Source: Symbiodinium natans
Taxonomy: Eukaryota > Sar > Dinophyceae > Suessiales > Symbiodiniaceae
NCBI GenBank assembly: GCA_905221605.1
Contig: CAJNDS010001469.1
Coordinates: forward strand, 567,501-631,500
Length of the DNA stretch: 64,000 bases
Reading direction: 5' to 3'
Shown here in pieces: positions 46,601 to 56,639 of this stretch. A model generated the notes under the pieces. It saw only the letters and a program-made list of their open reading frames with translations. It was not told the origin of the DNA and did no database searches. Position numbers and translations under genes: made by a program. The first letter of the stretch is position 1, and every line of letters starts with the position of its first letter.

Positions 46601-46869
46601 AATCCGACCAAACCCCGACCAGCCAACATAGGCGCTTCGTGCCCGAGCAACTGCAGGTTCGGGCGGAGGGCCAAGGGGGGGTTAGCGGATTTAGGGGTTT
46701 ATTGGATTTAGGGTCTATAGGGTTTAGGGTAGGGATTAGGGTTTAGAGGCCCAGGGGCGGGGGGTTCGGCGAGTTGAGGTTTGATGAAGGCTTCGTGTGT
46801 AGTTCTATCGGCCCATATCGGGCTTAGGATGACGCAGGCCAGGCGGTTCGTTTCAGCTTGTTTCTTGGG

Positions 46870-46960
46870 TTGTTCGTGTGTCTCTGTCTGTGTTTTTGTG
46901 TGTGCGTGAGTGCGTGAGAGCGCGCATGCGTGTGTGCATGTGCGTGTGCGAGCAAACGCA
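46870..46960 (+). repeat. TG-rich tract
   Basis: TGTGTG / GCGTGTGTGCATGTGCGTGTG, interrupted. Confidence 0.8.
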
Positions 46961-47009
46961 AATCCTAACTCTAGGGTGGCTAGGCGGTGGCATCGTTACA
47001 GGGGACTCG

Positions 47010-47117
47010 CCTGAAGGGGTCGAACCTCAGTTGCCACCCTCGTTGAGGAAACCGTTGCAGTGGTCAAACTGTGCAAAGCAAGACAGGTCTTGGTTTGTGA
47101 TGTGCATAAAGGATCTA
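47010..47117 (+). CDS. Candidate exon
   Basis: Frame TSVATLVEETVAVVKLCKAR then QVLVCDVHKGSN, ending in CCCTAAA units. Overlaps another + frame. Confidence 0.35.
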
Positions 47118-47258
47118 ACCCTCAGCCCTAAACCCTAAACGAATCTATTCCATTGCGTTGCTTCATGTGGTCCGTGCAAAGCTCTCAGAACTGATTTCTA
47201 GCAGGGTGCCCACACCACAAGTTCAAGTTGAAGTTCCCACCCCTACGTAGGTCTGGCC

Positions 47259-47474
47259 ATGCGGGCGAATCTGTGGTCAGAGTATGTGGTCCAGCCCCTC
47301 ACGTGCTCATCCTCAGCCTCAAACATTGCAATGATTTTGGGAGCACAGGACCTCTCATCCACGCAGCTTCGTGCCCTCTTGGCATCTGAAGGCAAAGGAT
47401 GCAGAATTTCATGTGATCATGCGAAGTCTGCACTGAGCACATTGCCGAACTGCACCTTCCTACTCCTAATATAG
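47259..47474 (+). CDS. ORF of 71 codons, candidate exon or small gene
   Basis: Reads MRANLWSEYVVQPLTCSSSA, then NIAMILGAQDLSSTQLRALL and SEGKGCRISCDHAKSALSTL with stop near 47472. No domain recognised. Confidence 0.4.
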   Translation: MRANLWSEYVVQPLTCSSSASNIAMILGAQDLSSTQLRALLASEGKGCRISCDHAKSALSTLPNCTFLLLI

Positions 47475-47545
47475 GTGTCGAACAATTCCTACGAGTATTC
47501 CCTTATGGTCCCTTTATTTTTGACAATTAATGACCCCCTGCAGCG
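47470..47545. mobile_element. Family U element, partial
   Basis: GAGTATTCCCTTATGGTCCC, TTTGACAATTAATGACCCCC. Confidence 0.55.
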
Positions 47546-47589
47546 CTGCCTCTGGATAGCACCAGATTACGCCAAAAGCCTGATCCAAT

Positions 47590-47680
47590 GAACCCTAAAC
47601 CCTAAACCCTAAACCCTAAACCCTAAACCCTAAACCCTAAACCCTAAACCCTAAACCCTAAACCCTAAACCCTAAACCTG
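47590..47680 (+). repeat. Telomere array (CCCTAAA)n
   Basis: About twelve exact units. Confidence 0.95.
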
Positions 47681-47704
47681 CCCCTGACACCGCGCAGCTC
47701 ACAG

Positions 47705-47751
47705 TCCCTATAACGAACCCAAAAGGGAACTACATTGGAGCCTTTGGCTAA
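47705..47751. mobile_element. Family F right half
   Basis: CTATAACGAACCCAAAAGGG, ACTACATTGGAGCCTTTGG; the left half is absent. Confidence 0.7.
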
Positions 47752-48146
47752 GGGCTACAGTAAGTTTCCCAGCTTGAAATGCCCGACCTGAACCCGCAAA
47801 ATGCCACAAAGTGTCGTCGGCAGCCAGGTGTATTCCTTCTCCACGCGCGAACGAAATCCGAACTTCGCTCTCTGGCATCAAGAGATTCAAAGGTTCTGAG
47901 GGGAGGCCGGGTTCATGGGGGATAGGTACCTTCACAGTTTAGGAGCACCACATTCCGTAATTCTTCGGAAACCTCTGGCCCTTGTGCGCGGGCGCAGGGT
48001 GCTTTAGGGTGGGTTTGGGTGCTGTAGCCTAAACCCGAAACCCTAAACTCTACATCCCCTAAACGATTTTGGACTTTTCGGCTTCAGCATCCCGGGTTTA
48101 GGGTTTGGGGTTTGGGGTTTAGGGCTTAGGGGGTTTAGACACTAAG

Positions 48147-48228
48147 GTGTCGCGGCTCTGGACTTGCTGATTCCACGTGAGCTGCGGCGCCTGCTGAAGG
48201 CAGCGATACCTGGACCCCGAATCGTCGT
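48147..48228 (+). CDS. Candidate exon
   Basis: After ACACTAAG; frame VAALDLLIPRELRRLLKAAI then PGPRI with G/C-ending codons. The right boundary is uncertain because AT-rich sequence follows. Confidence 0.4.
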
Positions 48229-48239
48229 TCCCTTATCTT

Positions 48240-48415
48240 AGTACCCAGTACTAATGATATTCATAGGAATAATAATAGCTGTAGTCATATTTATGTTTAC
48301 AGATAATCATAATAATAACACCAATAGCAATTACATTTGCAAAAAAGAACAAATAATAATAATCAGAATAACATATTCATGATAATAATATTAATAGAAA
48401 TAAAAGAGGCATAAG
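48240..48415. repeat. AT-rich AATAAT-type tract
   Basis: Irregular AATAATA / ATTCATGATAAT sequence of about 175 bases, sharply different in composition from both flanks. Confidence 0.8.
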
Positions 48416-48622
48416 CAACCCATGAAATTTTGGGTGCCCGAGCTACAAATGGTGGGTCAGGTTAGTGCTGGGCTTTCTTGCAGATCGGCGGGCGCCGGAC
48501 CCTTGAAGGGATTCATGCCCTAAACCCTAAACCTTTGAAGGGTTTCAGGTTTTTGCTGCCAGCTTCCTGGGGCCTTAAAGTGAAGGCAGACGCGTGTGCC
48601 TGGGAAGTGCAGGTGCAGACCG

Positions 48623-48754
48623 TGCTTGGAGGTTCATGGTACTTATTAGCCAATTAGAACTGTACTTCTAACCATGTTAGGGCACTTAAGGGGCTGATAA
48701 GTGGGTTACAAGTACCGTTATAACTGGTTAAGAAGTACCCTACACGTCCAAGTA
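48623..48754. mobile_element. Family B palindromic element
   Basis: TGCTTGGAGGTTCATGGTAC to GAAGTACCCTACACGTCCAA, GTAG. Confidence 0.8.
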
Positions 48755-48757
48755 GAC

Positions 48758-49015
48758 TAGGCCCTTTTTCGATTTTTTTTTTTTTTTTTGGGGTGGGGGG
48801 GGCGGGGGGTTAGGTTCCCTCCTAAGCCGCTGTAAACCACAAGGGTGCCCTTGATCTTCCTGGGTGACACCAGCATGGGTCTGGAAGCTCTTGGGGTAAT
48901 TTCGTGGGCCCTTAAAAGGGGACCCCTTCTATACCCCATAAAACCCAAGGGCCCTTACTCCAGAACCCTGTAAAGAAGGTAAAGGGCCATACTAAGGGAC
49001 CATGAAACGACCCTC
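48758..49015. mobile_element. C2/X-type and V-type element remnants
   Basis: GACTAGGCCCTTTTTCG with a T run and G run, AAGGGTGCCCTTGATC; then GGGCCCTTAAAAGGGGACCC and AAGGGCCATACTAAGGGACC. Related V-type text is at 19.63, 46.2 and 55.84 kb. Confidence 0.5.
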
Positions 49016-49261
49016 AGGGTACAGAACTCGACATCTCAAGGCTAAAGCGCTCAATCCCTAGAGAAGCTCCAAACATGTGGGATGTTCCCCCCTTGTACTA
49101 CCAGTACCTCGGCTCAGGGTCTTAGGGTTTAGGGTTTAGGGCTTAGGGTTTAGGGTTTAGGGTTTAGGGTTTACCCTATGCCTTGGGATGTTCTGCCCTT
49201 ATACTACCAGTCCCGAATAGTGATTCTAGTTGGGGGGACAAACATCGCTGTTAAGGACTGT

Positions 49262-49416
49262 TACTTGAAGGTTCATGGTACTTACTAACCAATTATAACT
49301 GTACTTATAACCCTACTTATAATACCCCTAAAGGGCCTTATAGGGGTTATCCCAATTATGAGTAGGGTTATAAGCCCAGTTATAATTGGTTAGTAAGTGC
49401 CATGAACCTTCAAGTA
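49262..49416. mobile_element. Family B element (nested)
   Basis: TACTTGAAGGTTCATGGTAC to GTGCCATGAACCTTCAAGTA; long paired arms with TTAACCAATTATAAC-type sequence. Confidence 0.9.
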
Positions 49417-49460
49417 GGGACTAGATTACGGGGTACTAGAATCCCTACTAAGGAGGGGCC

Positions 49461-49567
49461 CCCCTTACTATACTAACCATAGTTAAGGGACGTAGAGCCG
49501 AACTTAGGATCCTCATAACCTAGTTTAGGGTCCTTATAACTCTGCTTATAACTAGGGGGGCCCCTCC
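49461..49567. mobile_element. Family M element (nested, inverted)
   Basis: AGGAGGGGCCCCCC to GGGGGGCCCCTCCT, opposite internal orientation to 17091-17216. Confidence 0.85.
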
Positions 49568-49588
49568 TTGTATTAAGGACTGTTAGTA

Positions 49589-49697
49589 CCCAAAGAGCCC
49601 AATACCCCTGAATGAAGATATATTCCTTAAATCATATTAAGGATCCCTTTAGAATTTAGGGTATGTTCCTTAATTCAGGAGTATTGGGCTCTCTGGG
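49589..49697. mobile_element. Family A element (nested)
   Basis: CCCAAAGAGCCCAATACCCC to GAGTATTGGGCTCTCTGGG; near-perfect copy. Confidence 0.9.
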
Positions 49698-49857
49698 CCT
49701 AAGCCCTATAAAGCCTAAACCCTAAACCCTCAAACCTAAACCCTAAACCACTTGGCTACCAAGAGGGGAACATCCCTAAACCCTAAACCCCAAACCCTTA
49801 AACCCTAAACCCTGAACCCTAAACCCTAAACCCTAAACCCTAACTTTCAGCTCCCAG

Positions 49858-49932
49858 GCTGCCGGCGCTGCGGGGCATGGCAGTGCGGAGGAGCTTCGAC
49901 AGCGCGCCAGCGCCATGTGCTCCGTCCGCTTA
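49858..49932 (+). CDS. Candidate exon
   Basis: Acceptor CTTTCAGCTCCCAG after CCCTAAA units; frame AAGAAGHGSAEELRQRASAM then CSVRL, G/C-ending codons; a TTTAGGG-type array follows. Confidence 0.4.
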
Positions 49933-50838
49933 GGGTCTAGGGTTTAGGGTTTAGGGTTTAGGGTTTAGGGTGTAGGGTTTAGGGTTTAGGGTTTAGGAGA
50001 GAGAGGGATTAGGGTTTAGGGCTGAAGATGTGGCGGTTTCCTATTTTGGGGTACCCCATTAAGGTCCTTTTCATCAGTGTCAGGGAATCCTACAATTTTG
50101 GGTCTATTTTCGGGGTTCTCTGTTTTCGTAAGCCCCCATATGGCACCACCTGACTAGTCAGTTGGGGCTTCAGGGACAGGGATGAGTGAGGTTGGAGTCT
50201 GAACCCCAAGTCCTTTTCAATCCTTTGCAAAGTTTCCCTTCCAACCCCGACCCCAAACCCGGAAATCCGTTTAGCTAGGGTCTAGGGTCTAGGGTCTAGG
50301 GTTTAATTACTCCGCATCTTGACGTGGTGCTTCTTTGGTTTAAGGTTTAGGGAAAGTGTAGGGTTTAGGGTTTAGGGTTTCGGGTGGAGGGTTTCGGTTC
50401 TCATGATAAAACAGTGTCTTGCTCCGAAAAAGCCCAGCCCCACACCACCCCAACTCAGGCGTTCTCGGGACTTTGCAGCTTTGGATTTCAGGGCCGAGGT
50501 GTTGATGTAGACCTTATAAATAGTCACTAGAAAAGGGTCCTCGCTAGGTACTAAGGTATGTGGCTTTAAGAACAACATCCTCCGGAGTGACAGGGGAAAA
50601 GCGCACACCGTGGTCACTGCATGAACAAACAGCATTAGGCACGTTCTGAGCCCATTCTCGCTTGTTGACCTCCGCTGTTTCAAGCAGAATGATTAGATGC
50701 TTGTATTTACACAAGCATGTGGGAGCACGGACCATGGTCAAGACTTTTCATCCTTCTTCCGTGACACTGTGCATACTGACGAAAAATCTAGAAGGCCTCT
50801 AAGCAGCAGTACTCCGTGGCGAGGTTCACCTTTGCAGC

Positions 50839-51318
50839 ATGTCGGGCCAGAAGGCGGCGTTTCCATTCGGCAGACTTACAGGACTGGAGGAAGGAGTGGC
50901 AGCAAGAGCCGTCGCCGGTGGAGAGACCACGGCGAAGGCACCGCGCCCACGGAGCGCGGGACCCGGGAGTCGGCGCTGGCGCGGCACGCCTCGTGTGCCT
51001 CGGACCTTTGAGTCGGTGCAAAGCTCCGGTGAGAGCTCCAGACTTCTGGGCCCCAAGCACGCCTCCTTTAAGGAGAAAGCCAAGCAGTTGTTGGAGCAGG
51101 ACAAGAGCGAGCGACAGAAGGAGCTAGAGCAAGAAGCGGACGGCTTGCTCAGGCGACGAATCAACGAGGAGCGGATGCGACGGCCCAATTTCATGACCTC
51201 AACCCGGGCGAAGCCGAAGACATTTTCGGAGTTTCCTCTCCTCGGCACCTCTGAATCGGCAATCACCTGGTGCCTTAGTCATAGTTGGGTACCATTTTAC
51301 ATTTTTAAGGGTACTTAA
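50839..51318 (+). CDS. Charged coiled-coil protein, 159 codons (exon or intronless gene)
   Basis: ATG 50839, four bases after TTTGCAG, so this may be the first coding exon. The N-terminal half is Ala/Gly/Arg-rich and low-complexity (SAGPGSRRWRGTPRVPRTF). Residues about 73-115 form a strongly charged helix (FKEKAKQLLEQDKSERQKEL, EQEADGLLRRRINEERMRR), a probable coiled coil, followed by PNFMTSTRAKPKTFSEFP. Purine-first codons and heptad-like charge favour this frame over the overlapping 146-codon minus ORF. The last ~25 residues may be intron read-through, because composition shifts after SEFP. Cytoskeletal or scaffold role is a guess; no family named. Confidence 0.65.
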   Translation: MSGQKAAFPFGRLTGLEEGVAARAVAGGETTAKAPRPRSAGPGSRRWRGTPRVPRTFESVQSSGESSRLLGPKHASFKEKAKQLLEQDKSERQKELEQEADGLLRRRINEERMRRPNFMTSTRAKPKTFSEFPLLGTSESAITWCLSHSWVPFYIFKGT

Positions 51319-51532
51319 ACCCAATAAGAAAACAAATTCAATTTTTTAATAGTTTCCCAACCATGAACTAGGTACATGCAGCACGGGACCGCAATGGACG
51401 GCCACTAGCAGCGCTTATTTGGGATGTGCTATGCTGCCGAGGCCTTGCACAAAGCCCTCACACGACGGCCAGTTGCTGGTCGAAACTTTTCAAAGAGCTT
51501 TTAACACGACAACTCTTTTTTCACAGCAAGTT

Positions 51533-51622
51533 TACACCTGATGGTGAACTTGGAGTAGGTGCCCTAGCTGCACGTTTGATACACAGGTTTGGTTGCCATG
51601 CCCTAAACTCTAGACCCTATAA
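51533..51622 (+). CDS. Candidate exon
   Basis: Acceptor CTTTTTTCACAG with a strong pyrimidine tract; frame KFTPDGELGVGALAARLIHR then FGCHAL, running into CCCTATAAACC units. Could follow the gene at 50839. Confidence 0.4.
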
Positions 51623-51708
51623 ACCCTGTAAACCCTATACACCCTATACACCCTAACCCTAGACGGGTGGCAAAGAAAACCCTACACTCTAAACCCTAAG
51701 CTGTGTCC

Positions 51709-51962
51709 TAGACACAGTCGGGAGAGAAGCAGACGGACTGAACGGCGGCTGTTTGATGGCCTGGGGCTACAATCAATACGAAGAGTTTCGTTTCAGTGCA
51801 CCCTTTTTTCTTCTTGTGACGGATCGCCGCCCCAGTTCAGCGCCACAGTTTCACTCTGAGTCATGTACAGTCAGGATCATTCAGGTACATCCAGACAGAC
51901 TTCGGGACATTTGCCTTGCCAGCCGTGCGAGTGTGAGAGTCGAAGCCCTAAACATCCTGTGA
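51709..51962 (+). CDS. Candidate terminal exon, about 84 open codons
   Basis: Frame GLNGGCLMAWGYNQYEEFRF, SAPFFLLVTDRRPSSAPQFH, VHPDRLRDICLASRASVRVE, stop TGA 51960. A second + frame is open for most of it. Unidentified. Confidence 0.4.
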
Positions 51963-51999
51963 CTCGAAGTCCCAAAACCCCGAGGCCCTAACCCTCAAC

Positions 52000-52340
52000 C
52001 CCCCCCCCCCCCCCCCCAGGGCCTGCAACCAGGTTTTGGGTTCTGAAGGTAGCACCCCACTCCCCAAACCCCAAACCCTAAACCCCAAACCCTAAACCCC
52101 AAATCCTAAACCCCAAACCCCAAACCTTAAACCCTAAACCCCAATAAGCCCTCAACCGCATCTCCAGCCACAGGCTTGCTGCTCTGGAGGACCTCTGGGG
52201 CTTCCTTGTCTTTCCTAGGTAGGATAAGGGGGACCCTGCAAAGGGAACCCTCTTCTGGCTCTCTTAAACAGGGACCTTATTCAGAGGGTCTATATCCCCA
52301 GGGGTCTCCCTAATCCTATCCCCTTGTCTTACGATTTCCT
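52000..52340. other. Poly-C, CCCCAAA variant units and unique sequence
   Basis: A C run (51998-52017), CCCCAAACCCTAAA units (52060-52145), then unique text with no recognised element or exon. Confidence 0.5.
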
Positions 52341-52349
52341 ACCATCTGC

Positions 52350-52412
52350 TTAAGAACCACCCTCACAACAACACATTTTGTTTAGGGTTTAGGGTTTAGG
52401 GTTTAGGGTGTA

Positions 52413-52451
<39 letters not shown>

Positions 52452-52560
52452 GAGATCGATATTGATTCTTACTTAGACGGGCAATATATGGATCATTCTC
52501 TCTCTATGTTTTCGTTCAAAAACTCAATAAGTTGCTTGTGGGGTTCCTGAGCAAGTAGTA
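52350..52560. mobile_element. J-type element split by telomere and TA repeats
   Basis: CTGCTTAAGAACCACCC at the left; TTTAGGG units and a TA tract (52418-52450) in the middle; GACGGGCAATATATGGATC and GGTTCCTGAGCAAGTAGTAG at the right. Confidence 0.6.
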
Positions 52561-52689
52561 GTTTCTGTTCCGATGTGACCGAGGGGTTTAAAATTCATGC
52601 TCGGTGCAGGAGAGTTCAAGGAATTTTCCCATAACGGACTAGGTGTCCAAGGAAGTGCAATACGAGGTCCAGTTTTTCACGTATATATA

Positions 52690-53660
52690 TATATACATAT
52701 ACCTATTGATTTATTGATTTACCCATAGTTCGTTATAAGTACATAAGTTCATATATGCATGACTAGATGTGTATGTATTAGATGGGCCTCGATCATGGAC
52801 AAGTTGACGAGGGCCAGGCCTTGAGGGAATTTGGAGGGCTTCAGGGTTTGCCCTAAACGGGCCCGCCCCCCCCCCCCCCCCCCCCCCCCCCACACCCTCG
52901 GGGTTTAGGGTTTGGGGTTTAGGGTTTAGGGTTTCAGGTTTAGGGTAGACTCCACGGTAGAATTAGCATGCTCAGCTCATCTCAACGGTTGGGTGTGCTT
53001 TCGTTTTCACCTCGCTCGCTTGGACACTGCAAAGGGTTTAGGGATTGGGGTTTACGAAACCCTAAAACCGTCAACCCTGTCGCATTGGTGGGCCCAAAAA
53101 CCCTAACCCGCACACTTCCAGATACTCATATGTTATCTTGCAGGCCCTATAGGCTACGAACTAGGTAATTCTTGTAGAATTTCGGGCAGACCGGGTCATT
53201 TACCTTCGGAGGATGCTGATGAGGAACTGACGGGATCTGGCCGGGATCCAGTCATGTGTGGGTTGCCTGGGGGCGGGGGGATTTCGCACAGTTTGTTGAA
53301 GTAAAACATCTCCCCCGATGTCTTCCCTTTCCTAGTGGTAGGGTAGGTAAACCTTTAACTTTTTTGGGGTAGTATAATCCCCTCATAATCCCAAAGGTTA
53401 ACCTTTAATTTCCCCCAGGTTACTGGACAACTAAGCTTTACAAGCATATATAGAAGCTCCCCAGGATTTCTTATTCTGATTGACTCAAGAGGCTCCTTTA
53501 TCAGGGTTTCAGGGTCTTCCAGGGTGTTCTGTGATATGGTGACCTGATGAGTGGCACACGAGGGACGGAGGCTGTTGGGGCAGGAAGAGCCTTCCGGCCT
53601 ATTAGTTGAAGCCTGTGGTCTTTCGGTTCCGGGGATGTTCAGGGGTTCCCCAAGGTGTTG
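52690..53660. other. Repeat-poor stretch, little recognised
   Basis: A TA tract (52684-52700), a 26-base C run (52866-52891), short TTTAGGG blocks (52900-52945), a palindromic AACCTTTAACTTTTTTGGGG / CCCAAAGGTTAACCTTTAA unit (53348-53412), and short ORFs of no evident family. Confidence 0.4.
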
Positions 53661-53666
53661 GTGATG

Positions 53667-53757
53667 TTCAGGGCTTAGGGCTTAGGGCTTAGGGCTTAGG
53701 GCTTAGGGCTTAGGGCTTAGGGCTTAGGGCTTAGGGCTTAGGGCTTAGGGCTTAGGG
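53667..53757 (-). repeat. Uniform GGGCTTA array
   Basis: About thirteen GGGCTTA units: a telomere-type 7-mer with C in place of T, unbroken. Confidence 0.95.
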
Positions 53758-53866
53758 TTATATGTGGATTCAGGTTGAGAAGCTGATGTTGCATAGACTC
53801 CGCTGAGTTTTTCGAGACGCTAACCTGTAGGCCCACTCGCAGAGACTCCAGTAATTCTCCCGTACA

Positions 53867-54020
53867 AGAAGGTTCCTCCCTTAATAGACTCCTCATCTGG
53901 CCCTTATGTTCCCTTGATATATATATATATATATATAAACCCTAAACCCTAAACCCTAGGATTTTTTCCACGGGTCCCCAAACCCAAGGGTACAACCTCG
54001 GGGGTCCGAGGTAGAGCTCC
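53867..54020. mobile_element. Family H element with TA and telomere inserts
   Basis: GAAGGTTCCTCCCTTAATAG, ACTCCTCATCTGGCCCTTAT; TA run and CCCTAAA units at 53917-53958; CCCAAACCCAAGGGTACAAC, CTCGGGGGTCCGAGGTAGAG. Confidence 0.7.
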
Positions 54021-54097
54021 GCTGAGCTCCCCTTAGAAAAAGGCCCAGGGCCATCTAATTTAGGGTTTCGGGTTTAGGGTTTAGGGTTTAGGGTTTA

Positions 54098-54340
54098 GGA
54101 AATATACCTTAATCTGTATAGGGATCCTTTATACGCTGTAAGCTATATTCCTGAGCTAAGTGGTACTGGGCTTTTTGAGACGGGTATAGCATTGGGTCCG
54201 GGCGAGAGTCCTACACACCCCTTGATTAAGGAATGTGCCTTAAATCATGATCCCCATTTCCAAAGGGCCCAAAACCCCTTAATCAACGAATATACCTTAG
54301 CAGGTTAAAGATCTCGATATAATGTAAGGTGTATTCCTTC
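54098..54340. mobile_element. Two to three family A remnants
   Basis: A copy lacking its left tip (54098-54180), a left fragment from 54203 (GAGAGTCCTACACACCCC), and a left-plus-centre piece from 54257 (AAAGGGCCCAAAACCCC). TTTAGGG units precede the first. Confidence 0.65.
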
Positions 54341-54620
54341 AATACAGTCAGCGTATGTTATTTCGCTTTCTTCAATATATTTCCAACGATAGAATGCACG
54401 TTTTCATTAATACTGATGACACCTATCGTCAAACAAGTGAATGTAAAGGAATATGATTTCAAACAATCAAAATACGATGTAGCCCCCTTCTGCTTACAGT
54501 ACTCACTAGGGGTTGTAAGTGGGGGTACTAGAATCCCACCCTAAACCCTAAACCCCAAACCCTAAACCCCCTAGGCCCCTTATTAAGGACTGGTACAAAA
54601 GGGGAACATCCTAATTGAGC
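54341..54620. other. AT-rich unique sequence and family G right half
   Basis: About 140 bases of AT-rich text with an open 71-codon + frame of no recognised family, then GTACTAGAATCCC, CCCTAAA units and AAGGACTGGTACAAAAGGGG, AACATCC (family G). Confidence 0.4.
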
Positions 54621-55018
54621 TCTAGGCCCAGCACCGACGCCGGGTGCACAGCGTTGTGACATGGGCTGTGGGTGCCCTTGCCGAGGGTCGTTTTTAGGGT
54701 TTTGGGGTTTTCTAGGGCTAGAGGGTTTAGGGTGGAGGGGTCTGTTTTACAGGCTCGGTTTTTAGGGTTTTCAGTTTTCATGGGGGGGGGGGACCCACCC
54801 TAAACCCTTTTAGGGTTTAGGGGTCTGTTTTTACGGGTTTAGGATTCAGGGTTTGTTTGTAGGGTCCTGCTTTTATAGGGCTTAGGGTTGAGGGTTTGGC
54901 AGTTAGGGTTTAGGATTTGGGATTAGGGTTTAGGGTTCAGGGTTCAGGGTTTGCCTACAGGCTCAGAAAGTATGCCTTTGAGGGTACAATACTAGAATCG
55001 TTTTGATGGATTTTGGCT

Positions 55019-55112
55019 TAGCCTCTACGCAGAAAGCTTGTCGCGGAACAACGGCACCACAGGCCTGAAAGGGTTTTGAAGGCGCGAAGGTACTCTTGGG
55101 AAGGGGCTGCTG
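55019..55112 (+). CDS. Candidate terminal exon
   Basis: After TTGGCTTAG; frame PLRRKLVAEQRHHRPERVLK then ARRYSWEGAADG and TGA near 55110. Confidence 0.35.
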
Positions 55113-55344
55113 ATGGCTGAGTTGAGTGTCCAAGGCTTAACCCTTGCATAGCAGATGCATCTTGATGCGTTGAGACCCTGGACTTGTAAACGAGTTCACT
55201 TTGACTCCAGGGTCAACCTCAACCCTGCTGCCCAAACCGCCAAGGAAAACCAATCGGGAAACTTGTATACTCGTACGTACCTTAAAATGTCATGGCTATA
55301 GGCCCCAAACCCTCAACCCCAATCTAAGGGTAGTTATATCGGCG

Positions 55345-55456
55345 CTTAAGAACACCGTAAACCCTGAACCCTGAACCCTAAACCCCAAACCCTAAACCCT
55401 AAACCCCAAACCCTAAACCCTAATCCCTAAACCCTCAACCCTAAACCCTAAACCCG
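55345..55456 (+). repeat. Telomere array with CCCCAAA and CCCTGAA variants
   Basis: CCCTAAA, CCCTGAA and CCCCAAA units alternate. Confidence 0.9.
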
Positions 55457-55457
55457 A

Positions 55458-55562
55458 AGAGGCGCCTGGCTGCCGGCAGCTGCAGCAACCGCCGCTGCCG
55501 CCCCTGCTGCCTCGGAGACCTGCGCGGTCTGGAGTGTCGCCGCCTGCTTGCGGCTGATTAGG
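55458..55562 (+). CDS. Candidate exon, Cys/Arg-rich
   Basis: Frame KRRLAAGSCSNRRCRPCCLG then DLRGLECRRLLAAD to a TAG that overlaps the following TTTAGGG array; nearly every codon ends in G or C. Confidence 0.35.
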
Positions 55563-55768
55563 GTTTAGGGTTTAGGGTTTAGGGTTTAGGGTTTGGGGTT
55601 TGGGGTTTGGGGTTTAGGGCTTCGAGCTTAGGGTTTAGGGTTTAGGGTTTAGGGTCCAGGGTTTGGGGTTTGGGGTTTTGGGGTTTGGGGCTGGGGGTTT
55701 GGGGTTTGGGGCTTGGGGTTTAGGGTTTAGGGTTTAAGGTTTGGGGCTTAGGGTTTAGGGTTCAGCCC
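55562..55768 (-). repeat. TTTAGGG / TTTGGGG mixed array
   Basis: TTTAGGG and TTTGGGG units with short interruptions over 200 bases. Confidence 0.9.
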
Positions 55769-55769
55769 A

Positions 55770-55835
55770 GACTAGGCCCCTTATTCCCTTTTTTGGGGGG
55801 CTCCCCTTTTTTCCTAGGTTACTCTTGGGTCTAGT
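55770..55835. mobile_element. Family X element, short form
   Basis: CAGACTAGGCCCCTTATTCC, T/G core, CCTAGGTTACTCTTGGGTCT, AG. Its right end matches the 3' end of intron 2 in the secreted-protein gene. Confidence 0.6.
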
Positions 55836-55914
55836 TTCCAAGGGTAGCTTCATGGGCCCTTGATATGGTCCCTTACAGGTTTTGAGAAGTATGGGCCCCT
55901 TGGCTTGAAGAGGG

Positions 55915-56145
55915 TATTTAAGGGGTAGATACGTCTGAGGGTATTTGAGCGGTATAGAAGGGGTATATAAGTCTGAGGGCATTTGAGGGTATAGAAGGGG
56001 TAGATACGTCTGAGGGTACTTTAAGGGGTATATAAGGGGTATATACGTCTGAGGGTATTTGAGGGGTATATAAGGGGTATATAAGTCTGAGGGTATATAA
56101 GGGGTATTTAAGTCTGAGGGTATTGAGGGGTATATAAGTCGCCTG
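55915..56145 (-). repeat. Minisatellite of GGGTATATAAGTCTGAG units
   Basis: About nine units of roughly 20-30 bases built from GGGGTATATAAGTCTGAGGG and TATTTGAG; minus-strand reading gives TPYIPSDLY-type repeats, which explains the ORF there. Confidence 0.85.
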
Positions 56146-56269
56146 AAAGAGGTTCCTGCATAGGCGCTTTTTTGCGCCCAAGTATATCGCAGAATATACG
56201 TGTCCCTAAACCCTAAACCGTAAACCGTATACTTATATATACATATATGCATATATACATTTCAGAAAA

Positions 56270-56355
56270 AGGTGCAGTGAGCCTAAGGCCTGCACGAAGA
56301 CAACGACGCTTGGCAACCTCGAGCTTGTCAAGGGGGACCTCCCCCCTCTCCTTTG
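56270..56355 (+). CDS. Candidate exon
   Basis: Frame CSEPKACTKTTTLGNLELVK then GDLPPLLW; precedes the exon at 56391. Confidence 0.3.
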
Positions 56356-56390
56356 GGTTCAGGGTTTAGGGGTTCGGGTTCAGGGTTTAG

Positions 56391-56439
56391 GGTTTTGAGA
56401 TTGCGCACATTGCCCACAACAAGCGGCGTTGCGGCTTAG
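56391..56439 (+). CDS. Candidate exon with GTGAGG donor
   Basis: AGGGTTTAG acceptor made by a telomere unit; frame GFEIAHIAHNKRRCGL; donor TTAG|GTGAGG, a strong match. Confidence 0.45.
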
Positions 56440-56526
56440 GTGAGGTGCCATGCTGCCAGCACCAACGCTAAATCCTAGGGCTCTGGCGTCTTGGACGCGT
56501 CAGCCCAAAGACCTCTACACACTAAT

Positions 56527-56623
56527 TACCCAAAGGCTCGAATGTAGTTCCTTTTTGGGTTAGTTATAGGGAATACTAGTATACTACCCCAAAAAGGTAC
56601 TACATCATAGGAGCCTTTGGGTA
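56527..56623. mobile_element. Family F element, inverted orientation
   Basis: TACCCAAAGGCTCG to AGGAGCCTTTGGGTA with GGTTAGTTATAGGG in the left half, the reverse of the 19.7 kb copy. Confidence 0.85.
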
Positions 56624-56639
56624 TATACAGGCTTGAAAG

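Larger units (their letters stand above)
49192..49772. mobile_element. Family G element containing B, M, A and telomere units
   Basis: Left TTGGGATGTTCTGCCCTTAT, CCAGTCC; right CCAAGAGGGGAACATCCC. Three complete palindromes and CCCTAAA units lie between. GGACTGT and AAGGACTGTTAG of the host element reappear between the inserts. Confidence 0.8.

Noticed and set aside
48240-48415. Mitochondrial DNA insertion
   Set aside because: The AT-rich tract is AATAAT-type low complexity with stops in all frames; no mitochondrial gene text was recognised.
50826-51266. 146-codon minus-strand ORF
   Set aside because: Antisense of the charged coiled-coil ORF; Ser/Leu/Ala composition is what the complement of Glu/Lys/Arg codons yields.
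55755-56252. 165-codon minus ORF with TPYIPSDLY repeats
   Set aside because: It is a reading of the GGGTATATAAGTCTGAG minisatellite and has no other support.
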